Below, in pieces: positions 1 to 7,100 of a DNA stretch of 39,466 nucleotides (within the stretch, counting starts at the first letter, position 1; each line of letters opens with the position of its first letter). This DNA comes from Actinomycetospora sp. (lineage in GTDB: Bacteria > Actinomycetota > Actinomycetes > Mycobacteriales > Pseudonocardiaceae). The notes beneath the pieces were generated by a model, which searched no databases, had not been told where the DNA came from, and saw only the letters and a list, made by a program, of their open reading frames with translations. The position numbers were made by a program, and so were the translations under genes. The stretch is taken from contig JAQSWW010000016.1 of NCBI GenBank assembly GCA_029266415.1, positions 1 through 39,466 on the forward strand, read 5' to 3'.

Positions 1-485
1 GTCGCGATCCGGACGTCCTCGGGCAGAGGGCCCGGAGCGACCGGGCCGGCGCCACCCCCGGCCGGGGCGGGGACCGACGAGGCGGGGGGCGCGGCGGGGG
101 GCGCGGTGGGGGGCGCGGTGGGCGGCGCGTCGCGCAGCACCACCGTCGCCGCCCCGACCGCGACACCCGCGGTGGCCAGGGCGAGCGCGACAGCGGCGGT
201 GAACCGGGCCGGCGCACGCCACCATCCCGCCGTCCCGCGGGCGACGCCGGTCGACTCCGACACGGGAGCCGGCACCTCGACGGTGGTGGTCCCGGCCGTG
301 GCCTCGTCGCGACGGGCGGCGAGGAACGCGCTGGTGGCGGCGGCCTCGCCGACGGTCTCCTCGCGATGGGCGGGCGCGGACACGGCGGCGAAGAGCTCGC
401 GGAGCGGCCCGCTGCCCCCGCCGTCGAGCAGGTCCTCCGACTCCGCCCGTGACGGACGGAGCCTGCGCGCGCGGTCGCCCGTCAT
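1..485 (-). CDS. Probable sigma-factor-associated membrane protein (partial, C-terminus off window)
   Basis: The ATG at 485 overlaps the TGA of the upstream ECF sigma gene as ATGA, so the two are translationally coupled. About 161 codons are visible. There is a charged, Ala-rich cytoplasmic N-terminus, one hydrophobic segment at about residues 95-117, then a Pro/Ala-rich stretch with a 4-residue repeat (PPTAPPTAPPAAPPA) that looks like an extracytoplasmic linker. The gene leaves the window at base 1. Topology and position match the single-pass proteins often encoded just after actinobacterial ECF sigma factors, so an anti-sigma or signal-sensing role is plausible. No zinc-binding HxxxCxxC anti-sigma motif is visible in the part present, so the anti-sigma role is inferred from context only. 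Confidence 0.75.
   Translation of the reverse strand, partial: MTGDRARRLRPSRAESEDLLDGGGSGPLRELFAAVSAPAHREETVGEAAATSAFLAARRDEATAGTTTVEVPAPVSESTGVARGTAGWWRAPARFTAAVALALATAGVAVGAATVVLRDAPPTAPPTAPPAAPPASSVPAPAGGGAGPVAPGPLPEDVRIA
84..119. repeat. Three tandem 12-bp repeats coding for an APPT/APPA linker
   Basis: Three consecutive 12-bp units (GGGGGGCGCGG followed by C or T) lie at 84-95, 96-107 and 108-119, with a fourth degenerate copy after them. Read on the minus strand they encode the proline-rich linker after the membrane segment. The unit is a multiple of three, so copy-number changes would keep the frame. Confidence 0.75.
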
Positions 486-1171
486 GCGCGGTCCTCCGTC
501 CCGCCCGGGGCCTGCTCGATCTGCCGGGCGAGAGACTTCAGCCCCCGGTGGGCCGCCACCCGGACGGCCCCGGCCCGCTTGCCCAGGACGGCGCCGGCGG
601 CCTGGGCGCTGAGCCCGACGACCGCGCGCAGCAGCACGGCCTCGGCCTGGTCCCGCGGCAGCGAGGCGATGATCTCGACCGCCTGGGCGGTGGACAGCGC
701 GGCGATCGCCGCCTCGGCCGTGTCGCCGGCGGCCGTGAGGTCGGCGAGCTCCGGGACGACCTGCAGCCCGTGGGGCTCAGCACGTCGGCGGCTGCGCGCC
801 TTGATCAGGTCCAGTGCCCGGTGGCGGGTGATGCTCGCCGCCCACCCGCGGAACCCGTCGAGGTCACCGAAGAAGGACGGCAGGTCGCGGGCGATCTGCA
901 GCCACGCCTCGCCGGTGACGTCGTCGGCGTCCTGCCCCACCAGTGCCCGCGCGTACCGGACCAGCCGTGGCTGGAGCTCGCGGTAGAGCGTCACGAACCC
1001 GGTGGGGTCACCGCCCATCGCCTTGCGCAGGGCGTCCTCGAGGTCGTCGGGCTCGCGGTCGTCGGGCTCGCGGTCGTCGGGCTCGCTGACGGCGGGACCG
1101 GGCCGCGGTGCGACGATCTCGCCGTCGTCCGATCGCGGGCCCGCCGGCGGTGTCCGCGCGGGGCCGGTCAC
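482..1171 (-). CDS. ECF-type RNA polymerase sigma factor
   Basis: This 229-aa protein has sigma-70 region 2 at about residues 55-130 (FVTLYRELQPRLVRYARAL through FRGWAASITRHRALDLIKAR) and region 4 at about 165-222 (EIIASLPRDQAEAVLLRAV, then a helix-turn-helix ending VRVAAHRGLKSLARQIE). Region 3 is absent, as in ECF sigmas. The N-terminal ~45 residues are an acidic, disordered extension with an EPDDR repeat. The GTG start at 1171 follows a strong GGGGAGGAGG ribosome site. It directs core RNA polymerase to a small regulon. It is coupled by ATGA to the downstream membrane protein. A promoter-like motif upstream matches one before the SnoaL-like gene, suggesting autoregulation. Confidence 0.95.
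   Translation of the reverse strand: MTGPARTPPAGPRSDDGEIVAPRPGPAVSEPDDREPDDREPDDLEDALRKAMGGDPTGFVTLYRELQPRLVRYARALVGQDADDVTGEAWLQIARDLPSFFGDLDGFRGWAASITRHRALDLIKARSRRRAEPHGLQVVPELADLTAAGDTAEAAIAALSTAQAVEIIASLPRDQAEAVLLRAVVGLSAQAAGAVLGKRAGAVRVAAHRGLKSLARQIEQAPGGTEDRA
1042..1086. repeat. Three tandem 15-bp repeats in the sigma-factor N-terminus
   Basis: Three perfect copies of the 15-bp unit GGTCGTCGGGCTCGC lie at 1042-1056, 1057-1071 and 1072-1086. On the minus strand they encode SEPDDREPDDREPDD in the acidic tail before sigma region 2. The unit keeps the frame, so copy number can vary without breaking the gene. Confidence 0.9.
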
Positions 1172-1248
1172 GTCAGCGCGCCTCCTCCCCGGCCTCAGCG
1201 GTCCGCGCGTCCCCCGACGGTCGCGCGGACCTGATCACGACGTCCTGC

Positions 1249-1276
1249 CAGCGACACCGCGTACGGCGTCGTTACA
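1249..1276 (-). promoter_or_regulatory. Candidate ECF sigma promoter upstream of the sigma gene
   Basis: Read on the minus strand, TGTAAC (1276-1271) is followed after 15 nt by GTCGCTG (1255-1249), about 78 nt before the sigma GTG start. The same two elements with a 16-nt spacer precede the SnoaL-like gene. The AAC/GTC spacing is in the range of ECF -35 (AAC core) and -10 promoters. This assignment is inferred from the repeated motif. Confidence 0.5.
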
Positions 1277-1436
1277 GCGAGTCCCGGGGCGAGGTCGGCG
1301 ACGAGTCGGCGAACACCGGGAGCTCGGCGGTGGCGGGGTCGTCGGCCGGAGTCTGCTCTGCGGCCTTCCGGTCCTCGTGCGGAGGGGGTCCCACGGCGCG
1401 GCACGTGGCGTCGTAGATCGGGGTCTCGGCACTCAT
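1272..1436 (-). CDS. Small hypothetical protein (54 aa)
   Basis: The ATG at 1436 overlaps the TGA of the SnoaL-like gene as ATGA, so it is probably made by translational coupling. The product is 54 aa, starts MSAETPIYDATCRAV, and is Pro/Ala/Asp-rich with no membrane segment and a single Cys. I do not recognise the family. Coding is supported by the exact stop-start overlap and by placement between the SnoaL-like gene and the sigma gene on the same strand. The stop overlaps the candidate sigma promoter. Confidence 0.6.
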   Translation of the reverse strand: MSAETPIYDATCRAVGPPPHEDRKAAEQTPADDPATAELPVFADSSPTSPRDSL

Positions 1437-1936
1437 GGCGACGGCACCGAGGACCCGCCGAGCACCACGACCGCGTTGATCCGGAGGCCCTCGTCGTCGA
1501 CCCGCCGCAACAGGTAGCGGTACCGGTCCTGGAGCAGCGCCTGGCCCTCCGCGTCGTGGAAGGTCCACCGCACCCCGACCTCGATGATGCGCGGGGCGGG
1601 CTTGAACACCGTCTCGACCCGGTACGACAGCGACACCATCCCGCGATCACGGTGCTCGGCGACGACGTGGCGGAACCCCTCGGCCAGCTCGCGGGTGGAG
1701 TCGAAGGTCGCCGCGTCCCACTCCGTCACGAACAGCACCGGGGTGACGTAGTGGCCGGCGAGCGCCGCGAGGTCGCCCTTCGCGAATACGTCGGCGAACT
1801 GGTCGAGGAACTGTTCGAGCTCCGCTCGCGTCGTGGCGTCCACGGTCTTCGACGGCCTCCCCCCGGTGCCGGGCGACGGTCCCCGCCGGGCGTCGTCCCG
1901 CTCGCTGGTCCGCCGGCCCGGCAACGCCCGGGTCAT
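1433..1936 (-). CDS. SnoaL/NTF2-like fold protein
   Basis: This 167-aa protein carries an NTF2-like cone domain at about residues 35-165 (TTRAELEQFLDQFADVFAKG, then the beta sheet with VGVRWTF and QDRYRYLLRRVD). The family includes small polyketide cyclases, ketosteroid-isomerase relatives and non-enzymatic proteins, so the substrate cannot be named. The ATG at 1936 is preferred over an in-frame start at 1981 because GGCAGGAG lies just upstream and because the candidate promoter at 1973-2001 would lie within or upstream of the longer form. It heads a unit with the 54-aa gene and is followed by the ECF sigma gene, so it is a candidate member of that sigma's regulon. Confidence 0.8.
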   Translation of the reverse strand: MTRALPGRRTSERDDARRGPSPGTGGRPSKTVDATTRAELEQFLDQFADVFAKGDLAALAGHYVTPVLFVTEWDAATFDSTRELAEGFRHVVAEHRDRGMVSLSYRVETVFKPAPRIIEVGVRWTFHDAEGQALLQDRYRYLLRRVDDEGLRINAVVVLGGSSVPSP

Positions 1937-1972
1937 CGCCCCTGCTCCTGCCGCTGTTCGTCCACACCAGGT

Positions 1973-2001
1973 CAGCGACACGACGGCGTCGGGCTGTTAC
2001 A
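1973..2001 (-). promoter_or_regulatory. Candidate ECF sigma promoter upstream of the SnoaL-like gene
   Basis: On the minus strand TGTAAC (2001-1996) is followed after 16 nt by GTCGCTG (1979-1973), 37 nt before the ATG at 1936. It matches the motif upstream of the ECF sigma gene, including a shared GACGCCGT in the spacer. Confidence 0.5.
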
Positions 2002-2040
2002 CCGCCGGTCAGCGCCGGGACGAGGAGGTGACGCCGCTGG

Positions 2041-2880
2041 TCAGCTCCAGGGGGTGAGCGGCCGGTCGCGGCGCTCACCGTCGACCGCGATGTCGACGCG
2101 CTCGTCGAAGAAGCAGACCATGTCGGTGACCGGGACGGCGTCGTGCGCCGGGTCGGGGTAGCTCCAGGCGACGTCGGTCGGGACGCCGGCGGTGTCGGCG
2201 GCGGGCACGGCCCAGTAGGAGGCGACGCCCTTGTACGCGCACGTCGTCCGCGTGTCGCTGGGGCGCAACAGGTCGAACCGCACGTCCTCGGGCGGCAGGT
2301 AGAAGCGCACCGGCAGCCCGGTCTCGAACAGCAGGCTGGGCCGTGAGCTCTCCGCGAGCACCGTCCCGTCGCGCTCGACGCGCACGTGCCGGTCGCTGCG
2401 CAGGACGTCGATGCGGGCCAGCGGGTCGTGCGGGTGGCCGATGACGCGCTGCGCCTCCTCGAACCACTCGTCGAACGCGTCCCAGTCGAGGACGACGTGG
2501 TCGGCGAGGTCGGGGTCGGCGAGCCGGAACGCCGCGCCGACCCGCTCCTGGTGCGGGGTCCGCACGGTCAGCACCTCACCCTCGGCGGTGTGGTGGCCGA
2601 ACCCGGCTTCCGGTGTCAGCACCTCGACCGCCCCCTCGCCCATCCGCACCGGCCCGCCCCGGGTGTCCCCGTCCCCGGGACGACCCGGGACGAGCTCGGC
2701 GGCGACGTCGGCGGCCGGCACGGCGTACTGCGGGACGACGCGCCGCGGTTCCCAGACCAGGACGGCCTGCCGGGAGTCGACGACGGTCGTCCCGTCGATC
2801 GCGCCGCGCACGTGTTTCGCGGTCGGGATGTAGCGCAGCTCGGAGAGCCCGGACTCGAACCGGGCCAGGCGGGTCGCCAC
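2041..2880 (-). CDS. DUF427 domain protein (two tandem DUF427 units)
   Basis: This 279-aa protein contains two copies of the DUF427 beta-rich fold, at about residues 15-135 (WEPRRVVPQYAVP) and 165-262 (LLFETGLPVRFYLPPEDV and TRTTCAYKGVASYWAV). The second copy has the family's most conserved segment. The biochemical role of DUF427 is not established. The double-unit form is common in actinobacteria. The start is a GTG at 2880 with only a weak ribosome site. It lies downstream of the WS/DGAT gene on the same strand, with a 190-bp gap, so separate transcription is likely. Confidence 0.9.
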   Translation of the reverse strand: MATRLARFESGLSELRYIPTAKHVRGAIDGTTVVDSRQAVLVWEPRRVVPQYAVPAADVAAELVPGRPGDGDTRGGPVRMGEGAVEVLTPEAGFGHHTAEGEVLTVRTPHQERVGAAFRLADPDLADHVVLDWDAFDEWFEEAQRVIGHPHDPLARIDVLRSDRHVRVERDGTVLAESSRPSLLFETGLPVRFYLPPEDVRFDLLRPSDTRTTCAYKGVASYWAVPAADTAGVPTDVAWSYPDPAHDAVPVTDMVCFFDERVDIAVDGERRDRPLTPWS

Positions 2881-3071
2881 GGGACGAGCGTGCTCGCGTC
2901 GGGCCCGCCCATCAACACCTCACGCGGCGTCCCGCGGGCCTCGGCGCCGGCGGGTCGGAGGTCAGGTGCCGAGGTGCTCCCGGCTCGCGCGCTCCCGGCC
3001 CGACCAGCCGTGACCCGTTCCGCGCGCGCACATCGCCCGGACCGGCGTCGGTCTCGGCGTGGCGTCTCCGG

Positions 3072-4454
3072 TCAGGACCGGACCTCGAGCTCCTCGATGC
3101 CGCGCCGGACGCCGGTGGCGAGCACGTCGACGTCCGGCACGCCGTGGTGGTCGGCGTTGATGCCGAAGGTCATGCGGCCGGCGTAGGAGAAGACGCCGAT
3201 CGCGAGCCGGCATCCCATGGCGATCGGCACGTGGGCGTAGAGGGAGATCATCCGCCGGCCGAGCGCGTAGAGCGGCCTCGGTGGTCCGGGCACGTTGGTG
3301 GCCACGGCCTGGGCGATGGGCTGCGCCGACCTCGTCGCCCGGGCCCCCAGGGTGAGCAGGGCCGGCGCCACGAGGTCTCCCGCCGAGAGCATCGTGCGGG
3401 CGTCGGCGGCCAGGACCAGCCGCTTGTGGTCGTCCATCTGCCGCTGCACGGTGCCGAACCGGGCCAGGGGATCCGGCTCGCCGACGGGGAGGTCGACCAG
3501 GACCGTGGTGATCCGGTTCCCGACCTGGCCGCGCTCCGAGCGCCGGCGTACCGAGACCGGCACCAGGGTGCGGACGACGAGTCGGTCGGTGAGCTCGTCG
3601 CGCCCGGCGAGCAGGTCGCGGAGCCCGGCGGTGATCGCGCCGAGGACCACGTCGTTGGACGAGCCCTCGAGCCGGCGGGCGATCCGGCGGACGGTCGGGA
3701 GGTCCGTGGCGGTCCACGCCCACCGGCGACGTCGGCCGAGGGGGCCGTTGAGGCCGGACGCGGTCTGCGCGGTGGCCTGTCGCGTGAGGTCGAGGATCGC
3801 CGCGGACACGGCGTCGGTCCGGCGGACCCACTCCGCCGGGGAGGCCAGGTCGCGGAGCGCGCCCACCTGCCGGACCGTGTGGTGCCCCGCGTCGGCGACC
3901 GTGTCGCGCACGCTCCGGGCGATCACGGCGGCGATGGAGGGCTCGGGGCCAGGCACCCAGGGCTCCGGCTCCCCGGCGCCCGTGGCCTCGGGCTCCCGAT
4001 CGAAGATCAGCTGCAACAGGTCGGTGCCGGCGATCCCGTCGACCATGCAGTGGTGGACCTTGGCGATGATCGCCCACCGGTCGTCCTCGAGCCCGTCGAC
4101 CAGCCACACCTCCCAGAGCGGCCTCGTCATGTCCAGGGGTTGCTCGACGACCCTCGCGACGAGGTCGCGCAGGTGCTCGTCGCCCCCGGGCGCGACGACG
4201 GTGGCGTGGTGGACGTGCTGGTCGATCCGGAAGTCCTGGTCGTCCACCCACACCGGGCGCCCGAGGGCGAGAGGGACGGTGCGCACCCGCTGGCGGTAGC
4301 GACGCACCAGGGGGAGCTTGGTGGCCAGCAGCCCCGTGAGCTCCTCGTACCGGGGCGCCGGACCCTCCATCACCGACACCGAACCCACGTGCATCGGGGT
4401 CGTCGGGCTCTCGAGGTGGTAGAAGGTCGCGTCGATCGGTCCCAAGCGGTCCAC
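3072..4454 (-). CDS. Wax ester synthase / diacylglycerol O-acyltransferase (WS/DGAT)
   Basis: This 460-aa protein has the WS/DGAT architecture. The N-terminus reads [21 protein letters not shown]. The catalytic HHxxxDG motif is HHCMVDG at residues 134-140, and a later [16 protein letters not shown] segment supplies the second conserved motif. Length is typical (about 450-480 aa). The family transfers an acyl group from acyl-CoA to a fatty alcohol or diacylglycerol, making wax esters or triacylglycerol storage lipid at the membrane or lipid-body surface. The start is GTG at 4454. It is divergent from the xylA remnant with a 68-bp gap. Actinobacteria usually have several paralogues, so its exact substrate is uncertain. 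Confidence 0.93.
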   Translation of the reverse strand: MDRLGPIDATFYHLESPTTPMHVGSVSVMEGPAPRYEELTGLLATKLPLVRRYRQRVRTVPLALGRPVWVDDQDFRIDQHVHHATVVAPGGDEHLRDLVARVVEQPLDMTRPLWEVWLVDGLEDDRWAIIAKVHHCMVDGIAGTDLLQLIFDREPEATGAGEPEPWVPGPEPSIAAVIARSVRDTVADAGHHTVRQVGALRDLASPAEWVRRTDAVSAAILDLTRQATAQTASGLNGPLGRRRRWAWTATDLPTVRRIARRLEGSSNDVVLGAITAGLRDLLAGRDELTDRLVVRTLVPVSVRRRSERGQVGNRITTVLVDLPVGEPDPLARFGTVQRQMDDHKRLVLAADARTMLSAGDLVAPALLTLGARATRSAQPIAQAVATNVPGPPRPLYALGRRMISLYAHVPIAMGCRLAIGVFSYAGRMTFGINADHHGVPDVDVLATGVRRGIEELEVRS

Positions 4455-4522
4455 CGGCCCATGGTCTCGCCGGCCGCCGCGACGGGTTCTCCGCGGCCCC
4501 TCCGATCGTCAGACTGGGGCCC

Positions 4523-5573
4523 ATGGCCACGCCCACCCGCGAGGACAAGTTCAGCTTCGGCCTCTGGACCGTGGGCTGGCAGGCCCGCGACCTGTTCGGT
4601 GAGGCGACGCGGCCGGTGCTCGCCGCGGTCGAGGCCGTGCACCGGCTGAGCGACCTCGGCGCCTACGGCATCACCTTCCACGACGACGACCTGATCCCGC
4701 CGGGCAGCAGCCCGGACGAGCGGCGGCGGATCACCAGCGAGTTCCGGGCTGCGCTCGACGAGGCCGGGATGGTGGTCCCGATGGCCACCACGAACCTGTT
4801 CGGCGACCCGGTGTTCAAGGACGGCGGCTTCACCAGCAACGACCGCTCCGTCCGCCGGTACGCGATCCGCAAGGTCATGCGCAACCTCGACCTGGCCGCC
4901 GAGTTCGGCGCCCACACCTACGTGTTCTGGGGCGGCCGGGAGGGCTCCGAGGTCGACTTCGCCAAGGACGTCCGGGCCGCCCTCGACCGGTACCGGGAAG
5001 CGATCGACACCCTGGCGCAGTACGTCATCGACAACGACTACGGGATGCGGTTCGCCCTCGAGCCCAAGCCCAACGAGCCGCGGGGCGACATTCTCCTGCC
5101 CTCCATCGGGCACGCCCTCGCGTTCATCCACGAGCTCGAGCACGCCGACATGGTCGGCATCAACCCCGAGACCGGGCACGAGCAGATGGCCACCCTCAAC
5201 TACACCCACGGCATCGCGCAGGCGCTGTGGGCCGGCAAGTTGTTCCACATCGACCTCAACGGTCAGAAGGGTCCCCGCTACGACCAGGACCTCGTCTTCG
5301 GTTACGGCGACCTGCTCCAGGCCTTCTCCACCGTCGACCTGCTCGACAACGGCGCGCCCGGTGGCGGACCGGGTTACGACGGCCCCCGCCACTTCGACTA
5401 CCCGGGTCCTCGAGCTCAGCCGGCCGACCCTCGGGGACGGCGACGGCTACGCCGAGCTGGTGGCCGACCGTGGCGCGTACGAGGACTTCGACATCGACCG
5501 GGCGCGCACGCAGGGCTACGGGTTCGCCCGGGTCCAGCGCCTCGCCCTCGAGCACCTGCTCGGTGTGCGCTGA
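4523..5573 (+). pseudogene. xylA: Xylose isomerase gene with internal deletion and frameshift
   Basis: Codons 1-293 encode a good xylose isomerase: catalytic His53 and Asp56 (GITFHDDD), metal ligands in [12 protein letters not shown] and [16 protein letters not shown] with YDQD, and GPRHFDY ending at base 5401. From about 5403 the homology resumes in a different frame, [10 protein letters not shown] to the C-terminal EHLLGVR ending at 5573. Intact family members have about 45 residues between these points (the KPxRTED to PEVQEAL helical region), so roughly that much is missing and the frame is shifted. Read through in the original frame, the protein ends at 5587 with an unrelated Arg/Pro-rich tail. 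Active-site residues remain, but the C-terminal tetramerisation arm is broken. A misassembly is the alternative. Confidence 0.85.
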
Positions 5574-5583
5574 TCCGGCGAGA

Positions 5584-5799
5584 CTAGGCAGCCTCGCCGG
5601 GTGCGTCGACCACGACGCGCGCGGGCAGCGGCCACACCAGTACGCCGCTCGAGCGGAGGCGCTCGCGGTGCACGCGGTGGTGGTGCCCGCAGAACATCAG
5701 TTCGCCCCTGCCCGGGACGTGGGCGAGGAACGCTGCGCGCGCCGTGCAGCGATCACAGGTCTGCGGTGCGGTCTGCTGTGCGGTGTGGATGGCGATCAC
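5584..5799 (-). CDS. Small zinc-ribbon-like protein (DUF7455-like)
   Basis: This 71-aa protein has two CxxC/H-type half-sites, [10 protein letters not shown] near residue 15 and [13 protein letters not shown] near residue 37, spaced as in the short actinobacterial proteins annotated DUF7455, which probably bind one zinc. The GTG at 5799 is chosen because AAGGAGG sits 8 nt upstream. The longer in-frame ATG at 5862 lacks such a site and would run into the hairpins at 5863-5902. Function is unknown. The gene is convergent with the xylA remnant. Confidence 0.75.
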   Translation of the reverse strand: MIAIHTAQQTAPQTCDRCTARAAFLAHVPGRGELMFCGHHHRVHRERLRSSGVLVWPLPARVVVDAPGEAA

Positions 5800-5862
5800 G
5801 ACGTCGCCTCCTTCGTCTCGGTCGTCGGTGATGACGCCGAGGCTGCCGCGGGTTCGCGTCAC

Positions 5863-5902
5863 GGGGCAGGGGGCTGCCCCTACGGGGTGCGGGGGCCACC
5901 CC
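5863..5902 (-). terminator. Tandem GC-rich hairpins after the tautomerase gene
   Basis: Two adjacent perfect stem-loops lie here: GGGGCAG/CTGCCCC with a 4-nt loop (5863-5880), and GGGGTG/CACCCC with a 7-nt loop (5884-5902). They lie between the tautomerase stop and the next gene on the same strand. There is no T-run, as is usual for actinobacterial terminators. Confidence 0.5.
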
Positions 5903-5934
5903 GCGTGCCCACCGCCGGGCGGGGCGCGGTCCGC

Positions 5935-6366
5935 CTACCTGGTGGCGTCGACGCCGAACCGGCCCAGGTCGTGCTCCGCGACCCAGCTCGCCTCCTGCCC
6001 GTCCTCGGGCAGCAGCTCGCCCCATTCCATGACGTCCTGGGGCCGCACCTCGTGCACGGCCACGAGGATCTCGGCCTTGTCCTGTCCCGTGACGCTCGCC
6101 CACATGTCGGTGAGCCGGCGGACGAGCTCGCTGCGCGTCTCCTGGGTGCGCCCGGCCCGGATCAGCCCGACGATCTTCGACGCCGTCGACGGTTCCCCGC
6201 CGGCGAAGGTCGCGCCCGGGCGGGCCTCGTCGAAGACGACGTGCACGAACTTCCGCGGGGTGCCGTTGGTCAGCGCGCAGTGGATCTCGGTGATCTCGGA
6301 GGCGATCTGCTGCTTCTGGTCGGCGGACAGCCGTCCCTCGGGCAGCGAGCATCGGTAGACGGGCAT
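5935..6366 (-). CDS. Tautomerase-superfamily protein, cis-CaaD-like
   Basis: This 143-aa protein begins MPVYRC, so Pro becomes the N-terminal residue after Met removal, the catalytic base or acid of this superfamily. Counting that Pro as 1, His28 (ITEIHCAL), Arg69 and Arg72 (LIRAGRT) and Glu113 (DVMEWGELLP) fall at or one residue from the His28, Arg70, Arg73 and Glu114 I recall for cis-3-chloroacrylic acid dehalogenase. The position of that enzyme's Tyr103 is Ala102 here. Length also matches (about 149 aa). A hydratase or tautomerase acting on an unsaturated acid is likely. Dehalogenase activity is unproven. The ATG at 6366 has a perfect AGGAGG ribosome site, so the longer upstream start is rejected. 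Confidence 0.85.
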   Translation of the reverse strand: MPVYRCSLPEGRLSADQKQQIASEITEIHCALTNGTPRKFVHVVFDEARPGATFAGGEPSTASKIVGLIRAGRTQETRSELVRRLTDMWASVTGQDKAEILVAVHEVRPQDVMEWGELLPEDGQEASWVAEHDLGRFGVDATR

Positions 6367-6447
6367 GGTTCCTCCTGGCGGATGAGATGCGCTCCGCCCC
6401 CGATCCTCCTCTGACCGCGACGCAAGACGCAACTGTCAGATCGTTGC

Positions 6448-6810
6448 TTGAGTCGAACAGGGCGGACCCTGGTGGATGGAGGACGACGTGGTCCCGGGCG
6501 GTCGGGTCGATCGAGCTCGGGCCGCAGCACCACACGCCCTGGGGCGTCGTCCACAGCGGCGTCTACACACGGCGATCGAGAGCGCGGCCACCGTGGGCGC
6601 GAGTGCGGCGGTGCGCGACCAGGCGTCGGGGTGCACAACGGCACCGACTTCCTGCGCAGCGCCACCGACGGCCGGGTCGAGGTGGTCGCGGAGGCGTTGC
6701 AGCAGGGCCGGGTGGAGCAGCTCTGGCTCGTGCGGATCACCCGCAGCGACGGCAAGGAGCTCGCCCGGGGTCAGGTGCGGCTGCAGAACGTCGCCTCCCG
6801 TTGGGTGTGA
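6448..6810 (+). pseudogene. PaaI-type hotdog thioesterase remnant with frameshifts
   Basis: A hotdog-fold thioesterase can be read only by changing frame. SIELGPQHHTPWGVVHSGVYT (about 6508-6570) is in one frame, AIESAATVGASAAVRDQ follows in a second, and GVGVHNGTDFLRS through QVRLQNVASRWV to the stop at 6808-6810 is in a third. Each change fits loss of one base, in TACACACGGCG and in CAGGCGTCGGGG. The 5' part (TLVDGG, EDDVV) is also split between frames. HHTPWGVVHSGVY is the family's active-site segment. Several independent lesions favour a true pseudogene over a single sequencing error. The original product would have been about 120 aa. Confidence 0.8.
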
Positions 6811-6858
6811 CGTAAGCCAACGACAAACAGATACGTCGCTCGCTGCTCCTCGGCGTAG

Positions 6859-6942
6859 CGTTCGGGCTACGTCACCGGCACGATCCTGTCCGTCGACGGC
6901 GGGACCGGCGCCTCCACCGGTCAGGCCCGCCCCGGGCACTGA
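6859..6942 (+). pseudogene. C-terminal remnant of a short-chain dehydrogenase/reductase
   Basis: Twenty-seven codons encode SGYVTGTILSVDGGTGA and a short tail before TGA at 6940-6942. GYVTGxxLxVDGG is the conserved C-terminal signature of SDR (FabG-like) enzymes. A TAG lies immediately upstream in frame and no Rossmann-fold portion is visible, so only the 3' tip survives. It lies next to the thioesterase remnant. Confidence 0.7.
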
Positions 6943-6969
6943 CCCCGACCGGGCTCGTGCTCCACCACG

Positions 6970-7005
6970 AACGACGTAGACAAAGGTCGATGACCTACGT
7001 TCGTT
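6970..7005. promoter_or_regulatory. Nested inverted repeat upstream of the CGNR gene
   Basis: An outer near-perfect repeat (AACGACGTAG at 6970-6979 against CTACGTTCGTT at 6995-7005, one bulge) encloses a perfect inner one (AGGTC, GAT, GACCT at 6984-6996). It lies about 100 bp before the CGNR start in noncoding DNA, so it is a candidate operator. Confidence 0.4.
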
Positions 7006-7100
7006 GGCGGCCTCATCGACGCCGTTGCCGGAGATACCATTCTGTCGACGACACTGACGTCTCGCCGACAGGTCAGTCGTTCCTGGACTATCCTCGGAGC

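Noticed and set aside
2848..2864. CCCGG-TTCGAGT-CCGGG on the minus strand, resembling a tRNA T-arm
   Set aside because: It lies inside the well-conserved N-terminus of the DUF427 protein (ARFESGLSELRY), and no anticodon or acceptor arm is found upstream or downstream at the right distances.
2613..4649. Very long Arg/Pro/Gly-rich plus-strand frame across the WS/DGAT gene
   Set aside because: Antisense shadow caused by high GC; the opposite strand encodes a complete WS/DGAT with catalytic motif.
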